The position numbers and the translations under genes were made by a program. A stretch of 64,000 bases of DNA from Maea johnstoni (lineage: Eukaryota > Annelida > Polychaeta > Spionida > Magelonidae), in assembly GCA_963942565.1 (NCBI GenBank), contig OZ012697.1:28715988-28779987 (forward strand). Direction: 5' to 3'. How positions within the stretch are numbered: position 1 is the stretch's first letter; each line of letters starts with the position of its first letter. Shown here piece by piece: positions 46,708-58,956 of the stretch. The notes beneath the pieces are model-generated. The model was not told the DNA's origin. It ran no database searches and saw nothing but the letters and a program-made list of their open reading frames with translations.

Positions 46708-46997
46708 TAAATGTTTAACCACAAACTATACACATATCTGTATACAAATATTCAATCTGCAATATTGACTATATTCCCAGCAACCCAATATTTCTGTATG
46801 TATAATGTATTTATATCTTGTATTTCATCTATGTCACAAAAATATTCTTGTATATAAATATACAAGTAATTACTGTGACAACATATCTCTATACTATTAT
46901 AGTTATATACATCTTGGATCTAATCCATGCGCCGCAATATTTGTACTGATTACTACTTGTTATAGGAAGGAAAATAAAAATGATTTAAAAATAAAAA

Positions 46998-47790
46998 AAG
47001 TTTTGAGTTCCTACTATGAGAATTGCACCTTCCAGAAGCAAATCCCTAAAATCACCTGTTTTATGTTATTTTTTCTGCAAATTTCCCCAAAACGTAACAT
47101 GTCATGATAATATGCAAACATGACTCACTCTCTCCATCTACACCTTCTTGGTTAGTTTTCTAAACCAAAACCATTTAGTTGACAGTTTGGAATAGTCCAC
47201 AGGATGACATTCAAGTTGTGGGAAATTACAAAAATCCTACTATTTTAGAGGTTTATACCCCAAAATCACTCACAGCAGGGGTCATATCCATTTCATACTA
47301 ACACAAAACATTTGATAATCATAGACATCCTTGTTAAAACATTTGTGGCAAGTTTTGACATCCTACTATAAAAATTGCACCTTCCAGAAGCAAATCCCTA
47401 AAATCACTAGTTATAATGCCGTTTTTCTATAAAATACCCCAAAACGTAGCATATCACGAAAATATTCAAACATAACTCATTTTCTGTATCTAAACCTTAT
47501 TGGGTAGTTTTCTAAACCAAAACTATTTAGTTGAGATTTTGGATTAGTCCACAGGATGACATTCAAGTTGTGGGAAATTACAAAAAACACTCACTTTTGA
47601 TGATTTTTCCCCCAAAATCACTCACAGCGGGGGGTTCCTTGAAGTCACGCTAACGCAACATGTTCTAAGATCAGAAGCATCCTCTTGAACACATTTGTAG
47701 CAAGTTTTGAGTTTCTATCTCGAAAAATGAATTTTCTAGAAGGAAATCCCCAAAAACATGCTTTTTTAGTGATTTTTTGAATAAAATGCC
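46998..47790. repeat. Tandem array, right part
   Basis: Three units with CCTTCCAGAAGCAAATCCCT and AGCAGGGG or variants, continuing the array broken at 32849. The last unit runs into the right inverted arm of the outer element. Confidence 0.75.
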
Positions 47791-47999
47791 CCAAAATTCC
47801 CTTATGCAGAAAAATCAGACGTGTCATCCACCCGTGCGCTAAAGCCCACCTTATGTAGAGATGAATAAACATGGAGGATGACTTGTAACGAAAAACGCCA
47901 TCAAAAATATTTCTAGAGCTCTTTTAGGGATTTGGCCACCCGCCTATAAAACTAATCTTATGTAAATACACTTTGTATACGTTGCGCGCATTTCGAGAA

Positions 48000-49790
<1,791 letters not shown>

Positions 49791-49799
49791 GCAAGTATA

Positions 49800-50500
49800 C
49801 ACAAATATAAACAGATTCTGACTAGAATCTGTGATTTCCATATAATCTCAGCTTCAATTTTATGTGTGATAGCAACGTAGGGGTGGTAGCATAGTCAAAC
49901 ATATTGAGCTTTTAGTGATGCCCGATGGGTAAAGTCCTGATCAACAATATATTATGCAAATATGATAGGTTAATGATACATAAGCATCCTAATATTTCAT
50001 TCTCAGCCTCAACAGATCTGTATGAATAGATACACAATGAAAGAATATCCAAGTCATATATATTACGGGATATGCAGTTGGATATTTGTAGAAATCTGCA
50101 GCTGTATTTTTTCATGATGATTTTTCGAAAAAGTGCCATATATTTCTTCTGACGGTTCGAAACGAAAAACAAATTGAGAGTTGAAAATATGTAAAACAAG
50201 CTCTACCCCTATTCCTCAAAAATAGAGGGAAAATGTCTTTTAATAGAAATAATTTTTAAAATTCAGTTACTCTATAAATCAGCATCTACCATAAACACTT
50301 GCATGCCTGTCCTCCCACAGTAAAATAATGAATTGTAAATAGAGATAATTTTAATACCCAGAAGCCCTGGGCAACCAATATTTTGGTACAGGAGCCAAAA
50401 GTTGCTTTTGTTTACTTGAATCTTTGTAGAGAAAATGTTGAATATCAGGTACGCTCTAAAGCTTCAGTTTCATGTTGCATCATTATCCTGATCAACATCA
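49800..50500. other. Downstream of the glycosyltransferase-like gene
   Basis: AT-rich; likely contains the 3' UTR of the gene at 50504-51739. Only weak poly(A)-signal variants on - (ATTAAA inverse near 50238). Confidence 0.35.
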
Positions 50501-50503
50501 ACT

Positions 50504-51739
50504 TTACACATTGCGATTTCGAGAGCTATCTAGAAATAGTGCTGGTATTGGCCCAGCAATGTATCTGCCATTGTGAATCATGCTCACACGAGATTCGTCC
50601 TCCTGAAGATACGTGGCTAGAATTCCAAGATCACTTCTAACTTGAACATAATCACACTTAGATAATATAAGCAAATTCAATAGCTCCCTTTCTTGTTTAA
50701 CACACACATTCTTGGATGCTTTTTTGTTTGATATCGAACCAAGTATAGACAGTTGAAGATTTGACGCTCCAAACTGTTGCTTGGCTGCGCCCATTACATG
50801 CTTCAAATCTGATGTTATAAAGATGGAGGCGTGATCATAATCCTTTTGCACATCTGATAGGAATAAAAGTTGCTTCTGAACACTGCCCTGTAGATATTTG
50901 GGTGGGTCATTAGACAAATCATCTACCATCCCCGTCAGAATTTCGCCACACACCATTGGAGTATGTTTATATGAAGTTTTACCATTTATGCCTTGCTGAC
51001 GAAATATGAACAGCTTATGCTTCAAGTACGTAGACCACTTGAAAAGGTCATAAAATGCCTTCCTGAATACTCCCCAGTCTGTTTGGTCAACATATCCCTT
51101 TGCCGTGAGAATGAGATTGTATGAAGTTGGTGTAAAGAACGAATGCCATAACTGCATATTGCTGTGAAGAATGAGAAACTTCTTATTGAATTTTTCTTCT
51201 AATCTGCCACTTGATATGACGCTGGATATGGTGATATCATCAATGGCATCTATGATGATTGAATCATCTGATGACGTTATTGGAGTTGAGTCATTCCATT
51301 TGACCAGGTTTGGTATAAGTAAGCCATTTAGGTTAGTAGAACACGGGTGACGAAGATCAAACAGGAGAGTTCTGTTTGTCACTAAGGACCACAGATAGGC
51401 ATTGATCATGCCAACCAATCTTTTGCCAAGTCCCCCACATTCAGACCAGCATCTGTAAATGATATACTTTGGGATCACGGGGTTCTCTTTTTTGTTATAT
51501 GCTTTTACTAGTTCAGGTACTGTGTAAGCATCAAGAGAAAATGCAGATTCAGATGGCAAGTGATCACCAGCGACATGTCGTGAGACTTCCCCAGTGTGTT
51601 CCTGGGTAGTTATGGTCTCGGTTTGTGATTCATCTAAGCGAACAGGAGTTGGATCTAGAGAAACCACAATGCAGGCCACTGTATAGATAAGTATGCAAGT
51701 GCAAACCACTGCTTTGCTATTCTTTCCAAAGATTTTCAT
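50504..51739 (-). CDS. Fucosyltransferase-fold type II membrane protein
   Basis: 411 residues in one coding exon. Residues about 10-29 (AVVCTCILIYTVACIVV) form a signal anchor, so the rest would face the Golgi lumen. A Ser/Thr-rich stem follows, then ECGGLGKRLVGMINAYLWSL and TNRTLLFDLRHPC. That resembles the GGxGxRLxG..SAxxxAxxTNR signature of GT11/GT23/GT37-like fucosyltransferases. A later block (DHASIFITSD, ELLNLLILSKCDYVQVRSDLG) fits the donor-binding half, which usually has LxDLxxLSxCD. I do not see the usual HxRxGD-type motif, so activity is uncertain. ATG context is CATCATGA. An acceptor TTCTCATTTACAG at 51786 marks the start of this exon and implies a non-coding first exon upstream, possibly starting near 51977. 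N-glycosylation sites include NRT and NDS. Confidence 0.7.
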   Translation of the reverse strand: MKIFGKNSKAVVCTCILIYTVACIVVSLDPTPVRLDESQTETITTQEHTGEVSRHVAGDHLPSESAFSLDAYTVPELVKAYNKKENPVIPKYIIYRCWSECGGLGKRLVGMINAYLWSLVTNRTLLFDLRHPCSTNLNGLLIPNLVKWNDSTPITSSDDSIIIDAIDDITISSVISSGRLEEKFNKKFLILHSNMQLWHSFFTPTSYNLILTAKGYVDQTDWGVFRKAFYDLFKWSTYLKHKLFIFRQQGINGKTSYKHTPMVCGEILTGMVDDLSNDPPKYLQGSVQKQLLFLSDVQKDYDHASIFITSDLKHVMGAAKQQFGASNLQLSILGSISNKKASKNVCVKQERELLNLLILSKCDYVQVRSDLGILATYLQEDESRVSMIHNGRYIAGPIPALFLDSSRNRNV

Positions 51740-51785
51740 GATGGTGTATCAGGCTTTTGTAACTGTATATGTTTGTTCCTTTTCC

Positions 51786-52955
51786 ACTGTAAATGAGAAA
51801 AGTTGATTGTTTTTTGTGAACTGATAGATGATCACAATTTAATCATTAAGTTTTAAGAATATTAAATGTTTAGTTCATTTATGCAATGAGTAGTTAACAA
51901 AAGCTGCCACGCCTTCCACCTTGGTAGTAACAGAATGCCTTGCTCCTGATCTTGATCTTCAGCGGCACTGCAAAACCTGAAGAAAAAAAGCAATTGTGGT
52001 ATTATTTGGGCATGATGTTGAATGCCAATACGAATAACAGGAATAGTATAAAATGCAAATATTGTTAAATAGAATTAGCTTTTGTCATTTTTATATAATG
52101 TAGAAAATTCAACTTGCCTTTTGAAAATAATTCAAAAATGAATACACCAAAAATGTATTTGTTGATATATCATAATCAGATATAACATTTTGGTTAAAGA
52201 ATGAAAGTTTGAATTGAACTTTGAAACATTTACTGCTGATGAATGACCTGGAGGTTGAAGGAACACTAAACCCTGAAATAGTGAAGTGTGTGTGTGTGTG
52301 TATTCCAGTAGCCCGACCTTCTCTCGGTGGACAGCCATATTTCACACATCCTGCAAGTGCCAGGTTGTCGTGAACAGTCTCTTGGAGGCATGGCAGGATA
52401 TGCTAGAATGCACACAGTGAATTAACTACGGGTTTCTACTCTCAGTTTCACGCTTTTGGCTGAGCAGAATGGACCTGCAAAATTGCTAACAGCAAAATCA
52501 TAATGGTGAATTCATGTGTTGCCTTTGAGGGAGTAGTTGATCTCGACGTGGCGTTGGCTTTCACAAGATTCCGTGTGATAGAGACACAGAAAGTGTGGCT
52601 TATTGCACTTAAGCTTGCTAGGCCAACTAATTTAATGCTTGCCCGTGTGTGCTGTGACCCTTTTCGGGAAAAGGATTACTATCCAAATTGCAACATTCAA
52701 TCAGAATAAATTGGTAGAGTGCAAAGAGGATATACTTGAGCAAATTTACTGTACCAAGTGTGTTGTTATTCGACTCAATAGGATCAAGAGAAATAGAAGC
52801 TAGATGTTTGTCTCAAAAAGTGTCTCAATCTTTCGTGTACTAGATCATGTAAATTTCAATAAGTTTTTTTAGGATGAATTTAAGTATTATACTTGAAATA
52901 GAGATAACATTAAATTGTCCAGATAAGTTGCTCCCTCTCTGTATATATATATACT
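51786..52955. other. 5' region of the glycosyltransferase-like gene
   Basis: A second good acceptor on - (TTTTTTTCTTCAG at about 51977) may precede a 5' UTR exon around 51905-51976. A short (TG)n lies at 52287-52302. No other gene recognised. Confidence 0.35.
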
Positions 52956-54544
52956 AGAAAATTATCCGTCCTACGGACGGAAACCATAAAATATCTTATG
53001 ATGGCAAACTATGATGTGCCGTTGTGGAAAAAAGTAAAAAACACATCATAAATGTATGTAAAAACTTTGAAATTAATTATATTTCAATGAAAAATTGTTA
53101 TAGAATCAATGGAAAATAACGAAAAACTTTGGAATGATTAATTTTTTCACATTTGTTTTGATATTTCTCAATGTTTTTCTTCAAAAAATCCCTATGCTTT
53201 TTACTTCTTTTCAAGATTATAAAAATCTTTTTTGAAGTTTTTTTTTTTTTTTTACATTTTTTTTTTTCTAAATCTCACTGTAATTTTATCAATTCTCACT
53301 GCGTTTTTACGCCTAATACGGGTCGAAGCTAGTCATGGGGCTTATATGAATAACTTGGGGAATACCTTCATGGCGACAATAGCGTGTAGTCTCAATCTTA
53401 CGCACATTAACTTGGGCACATATCAGTGGCCTTTGATAGCCGGGTTGGGAGTGGCATTCTTGCCTGAACTACAGATGAAAAAAAGTATTTTGGCTACATG
53501 ATTTCCTCTGCTCGTTACGTTTCATTATTAGAACAGACGAACACACCCACATACACACACGCATGCACAGATACATACAACAAGTTCACGATCAAGTGCG
53601 TAAGATTTAGATGGCATGCTATTGTCGTCATGAAGGCGTAAAAACGCAGTGAGAATTGATAGAATTACAGTGAGCTTTAGAAAGAAAACTTCCAAAAATA
53701 AAATGGAAAAACTTCCCAAAAAAAAAGATTATCTGAAAATAAAAGTAAAAAGCGTTGAGATTTTAAAAGAAAGGCATTGAGAAACTGAAAAATGTTATAC
53801 TATCAAAGAAAATGTTAGACGAAAATTACTATTTTGCTGAACTTTTATAGAGAATTAAATGTAAATTTCAGCCTATCTTTGAAAATTTACATTGATTCTT
53901 TGACTTTTCTCAATGCAATAATTTTTTTATTTCAAATTTTTTTACAAAAATTATCAATGTTTTGGAACACTTCAGTGTATCTTAGTCTTTTAGAGTGAAT
54001 AATTTTTATTTTCAAAATTTTTGAAAAGTTTCCAATGTTTTATTTATTTTTACAGTGCAAATTTACGGAAGCCTATTAGGACCACTGAAAATTTTAATTT
54101 TTTTTAAAAAAATTTTCCTTAGAAATCCGAAAATCTAAAAAAAAAAAAAAAAAAAAAAAATTGTCTCAAGATCCTTGTACGGCACGGAGGGTCTGTGTGT
54201 GTACGTGTGTGTTTGCATGTCTGTTCTTAATAAGTCAAAAAAAAATATTCTAAGACCGCTTACAAGGACCACAATTTTTTTTAAAATTTTATTTATTTTT
54301 GCTTAGAAATCAGAAAATCTTTTCAAAAAAAAATTTTTTTTTAATTTTATTTTTTTTGCTAAGAAATCAGAAAAATTAAAAAAAAAAATTTTTTTTTTTT
54401 GCTTAGATATCAGAAAATCTTTAAAAAAATTGAAAAAAAAAAAAAATTGAAAAAAAAAAGATCCTCGTTCACAAAAATATTTTCAAAAAATAAAAATATA
54501 TTGGAGAAGAGTTACTAAAAATAGTAAGCCAATCACTGCCTCGC

Positions 54545-55245
54545 TTGTGTAGGCTTGAAGGAGTGCCCGGCCTTTGCACCAATCAAATCGGTCGTTTTAT
54601 TTGGAGCTCAGTTTAGGTCGTCAAAACTGGCCCATACAGTACGCTTATATATACCAGAATTGTGGATACCAGAATTGTTCCTTCAATATTCTGGTACGTA
54701 CCACGATTGTCCAGTTGGGTATGTACCAGAATTGTTCCTACAATTCGTGTAAGTAAGAATTGTACTTTAGGAACAATTCTGGTATTAAATGAATTGTTTT
54801 CGAATTTCGTCAGTGTGACCTCTTTACGGATTTACACACGGAGATGAATGTCGCCCGAAGGGAGTATCGCCGCAGCTTGAGGAACTTAGGTCATCTCGAT
54901 GATCTAAGCATGTAAGTTCCTTCAAGCTGCGCCGATACTGCCTTCTGGCGACGTTCATCTCTGTGCGTAAGCAGGTAACACTGCCGACTCGGAAGCCGTG
55001 TGTCAAACGAAATTCGAAAGCAATTCATTTAATATCAGAATTGTTCCGACAATTCTTACGTACAAGAATTGTAGGAACAATTCTGGTACATACCCAACTG
55101 GACAATCGTGGTACATACCAGAATTGTATGAACAATTCTGGTATATATAAGCGTACTGTACGGGCCAGTTTTGACGATCTAAACTGAGCTCCAAATAAAA
55201 CGACCGATTTGATTGGTGCAAAGGCCGGGCACTCCTGAAAATATT
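54545..55245. repeat. Large palindrome with ACCAGAATTGTT motifs
   Basis: Arms of about 340 bp centred near 54895. The arm starts GCCTGAAGGAGTGCCCGGCC-like text (GAGTGCCCGGCCTTTGCACC) and its inverse ends GGTGCAAAGGCCGGGCACTC. GTACCAGAATTGTTCC repeats within each arm, and the centre has GATGAATGTCGCC ... GGCGACGTTCATC. Arms differ by indels, so it has aged. Confidence 0.75.
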
Positions 55246-55484
55246 TTTGTGAACGAGGATCTTGAGATATATATTATTTTTTTTAATTTTTTTTTTTTTT
55301 AATTTTTTTTAAAGATTTTCTGATATCTATTTTTTTTTAATTTTTCTGATTTCTTAGCAAAAAAAAAAAATTAAAAAATTTTTTTTTGAAAAGATTTTCT
55401 GATTTCTAAGCAAAAATAAATAAAATTTAAAAAAAATTGTGGTCCTTGTAAGCGGTCTTAGAATATATTTTTTGGACTTATTAA

Positions 55485-55950
55485 CCCGGGGGGGGCACTC
55501 AGGTACAGAGGGGGGCCGCACCTTCGTTATGTATTTCGCGGAAGAAGGGGTCTTTTTTTAAGACCTCCGCATGTCCGCGATTTTGTAAAAGAAGGGTACT
55601 TTTTTGTACCCAGGTACGAAGTATGGGGGTCAAAATCCCCTTACAATCCACGAAATATCCGCAGCTCTGACGCCGAGTGACTCCCGAAGTGACTGGGCGT
55701 CCGAGTTTGCTGCCGCCACTTGCTGGCGCTAAACACGCAGAGGATTATAAAATCTTAAGTTAAAATACGTGTTCCCGTTCATCCAATGTCAGTGTTTTGA
55801 TAAAAGAAGGGGTGTTTATTTAGTGGAAAAAATCAGCGTTTTATTAAAATAAGGGTGCTTTTTTGGCCAGAAATTAGTGCTTTAGGGGTATTTTTTAATT
55901 TTGATAACGAACGTATGCACCCCCCTAAATATCCAAGTGCCCCCCCCGGG
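55485..55950. mobile_element. hAT-like MITE with G-run termini, copy 2
   Basis: CCCGGGGGGGGCACTCAGGT to CCAAGTGCCCCCCCCGGG, 466 bp, flanked by CTTATTAA at 55477-55484 and 55951-55958. The host sequence rejoins as CTTATTAAGAACAGACATGC, which exists uninterrupted and inverted at 54212-54232. Confidence 0.9.
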
Positions 55951-56339
55951 CTTATTAAGAACAGACATGCAAACACACACGTACACACACAGACCCTCCG
56001 TGTCGTAACGTTACGGCCCTATGCTTGTTGCTCTGACGGGCCTCGTCTATACACGGCGAACGGTACGGACAGCCTGAGGGGGGGGGGGGGGGAGGCAAGT
56101 CTCCTGGTCTATAGCACACACACGCCCAGCGCGTTGCACGCAGATTGACATGTCACCTACGTCTTAACCAGAACGATCTGATGCTTGCAGACAGTCCCGG
56201 CAATGTATGTGCGTGTGTGTGTGTTTGTATGCCTGTTCAAGCTGTGACAGTTCTCCTTAAGGAGCATTATCAGCTATACAGATACAGATACAGATGAGTG
56301 AAAAATGAATGAAAAATAACACAGGCTAAATTATATGTA

Positions 56340-57200
56340 GATAAATCGTGTATTTATCCGTTGTTCAGACAAGAATGCCACTGCCGGCGCTGCCTCACGC
56401 GCGTGTAGTGTGATTGACGAGGCTACACGAGCGAGGCAGTGATTGGCTATCTATTTTTAGTAACATTGCAGAACACAAAAAAAAATATTTAAAAAAATAT
56501 ATATTTCCGAACGAGGATCTTGAGACAATTCTTTTTTTTTTTTTTTTTTTTTTTAGATTTTCGGATTTCTAAGGAAAAAAATAGAAATAAAAAAATTATT
56601 TTTTCAGTGGTCCTAATAGGGTATTTTTTTATTTATTTTTTTTTTTAGATTTTCGGATTTCTAAGGAAAAAAATTAAAAATTAAAAAAGAATTGTGGTCC
56701 TTGTAAGTGGTCTTAGAAATATTGTTTTTACTTAATAGAACAGACATGCAAACACACACGCACACACACGCCCAGCGCGTTGCAGGGATATTGACATATC
56801 ACCTACGTCCCTACCAGAACTATCTGATGCTTGCAAACAGTCCCGGCAATGTATGTGCATGTGTGTGTGTTTGTATGCCTGTTCAATAAAGTATAATGAA
56901 AGGTAACACAGGGAAAATTATGTAGCTAAAACGTGTATCTATCCGTTGTTCAGACAAGAATGCCACTGCCGGCGCTGCCTCACGCGCGTGTAGTGTGATT
57001 GACAAGGCTACACGAGCGAGGCAGTGATTGGCTATCTATTTTAGTAACTTTGCAGAACACAAAAAAATATTTAAAAAAAAAAAATTCCGCACAAGGATCT
57101 TGAGACAATTTTTTTTTTTTTTTTTTAAATAGATTTTCGGATTTCTAAGGAAAAAAATTTAAAAAAAATAAATTTTCAGTGGTCCTAATAGGCTTCCGTA
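56340..57200. repeat. Family F arms in tandem
   Basis: CCGTTGTTCAGACAAGAATG then CCACTGCCGGCGCTGCCTCA occur at about 56358 and 56942, each leading through GAGGCAGTGATTGGCTATC and GATCTTGAGACAATT to CAGTGGTCCTAATAGG. This is a direct duplication of about 585 bp. Confidence 0.7.
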
Positions 57201-57539
57201 CAAATTAATTCATTTCAAAGTTTTTCTTTATTTTTCATTGGAAATATAGGTAATTTCTAACTTTTTACATGCATTTATGATGTGCTTTTTACTTTTGTCC
57301 ACAACGGCGCCTCGTAGCAAACATATCAGAGCACCCAGATATACCTGACACAACGCTTTTAGGGTCACCTAACCTATGTATCAATAATTCAAGAAGAAAC
57401 ATATACCATCGACAAATAAGATCAGTGTTTATTATACCGGCTGTAATAAAGAATATAGGCCAGTGTATGTTCTTGATATCACTGATATATATAATCATAA
57501 TCATTTCTACTCAAAAACTATTTTCAAAGTGAAAGTATG

Positions 57540-57893
57540 GAGTAACGTATATCATTTGTACATCTATCTGTCTGTCTGTCTGTCCGACTGTCCCCCTCCC
57601 CGACTATCTCTCTCCCTCTCTCTCGTTGTATCTCTCTCTGTATCCCTCCCCCCTCTCTCCCGTTCGTTGTATCTCTCTCTCTCTCTCGTTTTATCTCTCT
57701 CCCTCTCCCTCGCTCATTGTATCTCTCTCTCGTTGTATCTCTCTCTCTCTCGTTGTATCTCTCTCCCTCCCCTCTCTCTTGTTGTATCTCTCTCTGTTAT
57801 CCCTCTCCCCCTCTCTCTCGCTCCTTGTATCTCTCTCTCGTTGTATCTGTATCTCTCCCCCGTCTCTCTCTCTCTCGTTGTATCTCTCTCCCT

Positions 57894-57960
<67 letters not shown>
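57540..57960. repeat. Polypyrimidine tract, (CT)n with CGTTGTATCT motif
   Basis: Almost purely C/T on +, built of CTCTCT and TCGTTGTATCTCTCTC. Open frames here are Ser/Leu runs from composition. Confidence 0.9.
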
Positions 57961-57962
<2 letters not shown>

Positions 57963-58950
57963 ACACCTGAAATAAGTAACTATCTCTATATATGCACTGA
58001 GCGCTTGCTATTTCGAGTCTCAGGTGTGACCTCCCGTAGTGGCACACAGCGTTCTTATAGCAGAAGGGCTGATAGATGGTTACAGATTATTATCTATTTA
58101 ACATTGATACTTGTTTTCGATCTATCGAGTTTGCTATTTTTTATTGAAATACCTACATAAAAAGGGGTTATAACTTTTTAACAGCTGCAATTTAGAATTT
58201 GTATATTAAACTGACCGTTATTTTTCTTTAAACTGAAAAAGTGCAATGGTGGATACAAAATACATAGTTTTAAATAACATGTAAACCCACCATATAGTGA
58301 GGCGATATCACCACATTATATCACCAACTTCAATAAAATCCAAGCTATCCATCTATCCCCGAATATCCTGTTTTTATCTCATTCTCCTACGATTCTCCTC
58401 TTCCTTACCAATCACGAAGAGAACAGTCGAGGTTAAACTGCCGTCTGCATGCCCTAGACGTCATTCAAACCCTGTCCTATTTGTTCAACTTAAGATTTAT
58501 ATTCTCGTTGCGTCGGGCTCGACACCCTCGCAAATAAAATCGCAGGCTTGGACATGCACCACTTGCTGTTTTTGTTTTATATTTATGCTTCAAGACCTTA
58601 TATTCTGCTTGCGTCGTCGCAAGTAGAACATAAGAGCTTGATACGTTGGGACCCTGCACTGCGCTGCAGCACACCATTGTGTATTGTGTTTACGGCCACA
58701 TTGTTCTCAGCTATTTTGGGGTGGCTAGCCCCTAACCTACATTTCAACCTGATCAGCGGCACATGCTCTTCTCACCGGACCACCCAGAGAGATATACGGT
58801 TCTAAAAATCATCATTAAAAGCACCTTCTTGTTTAACTTTTAGAAATTTGTTTACTTTAAAAACGATGTAGACACACTCGTTCACCAGACAACCCATTCA
58901 GAATTAGGGAAATAGTAGAGCAGCAGGGACCCCATTTTAGGGGTCGACCC
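57961..58950. other. No gene recognised; small hairpin at left
   Basis: TCACACCTGA ... TCAGGTGTGA (57960-58030) is a 10-bp stem. Two diverged copies of a text containing TTATATTCTCGTTGCGTCGG / TTATATTCTGCTTGCGTCGT lie at 58497 and 58600. Confidence 0.4.
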
Positions 58951-58956
58951 AAACTG

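Larger units (their letters stand above)
32850..46997 (+). mobile_element. L1-like LINE, 14.1 kb with internal insertion
   Basis: AAGTTTTGAGT at 32839-32849 is repeated at 46998-47008, after an A-rich tail (AAAATAAAAATGATTT then AAAAATAAAAAA). The flanks rejoin as one unit of the tandem array, so the ends are exact. Order: 5' UTR, ORF1 (33571-34692), a spacer of about 8 kb, ORF2 (42909-46707), 3' UTR. The spacer holds decayed tandem repeats, a TatD-like gene and a CR1/L2-like LINE. Even without that LINE the element is about 12 kb, roughly twice a usual L1. ORF2 carries several frame breaks; ORF1 is intact. Confidence 0.85.
29767..47944. mobile_element. Outer TIR element holding the LINE nest
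   Basis: GGTGGCCAA at the left and TTGGCCACC at the right begin inverted arms of about 200 bp: TTTGATGGCGTTTTTCGTTA, TTATTCATCTCTACATA and GGTGGATGACACGTCTGATT all recur inverted at 47780-47930. TA flanks both ends. Subtracting the LINE leaves about 4.0 kb made of the arms, a tandem array and SINEs; no transposase seen. Non-autonomous, probably TA-targeting. Confidence 0.65.
52960..57320. mobile_element. Composite of nested inverted repeats (4.4 kb)
   Basis: GCCGTTGTGGA, ACATCATAAATG and GTAAAAA...GAAATTA..TATTTC at 53017-53100 recur inverted at 57220-57310, giving outer arms. Inside lie an inverted pair around 53265-53320 and 53630-53685 (TATCAATTCTCACTGCG and its inverse), family F arms at 54065 and 57199, a palindrome at 54545-55245, and tandem copies at 56340 and 56920. 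No coding sequence. Confidence 0.6.

Noticed and set aside
57463-58160. Ser/Leu-rich frames up to 170 codons
   Set aside because: They lie in a polypyrimidine microsatellite and have no start or splice support.
58297-58805. Frames of 85-109 codons as a small gene
   Set aside because: They run through two diverged tandem copies of one text without splice sites or domains.
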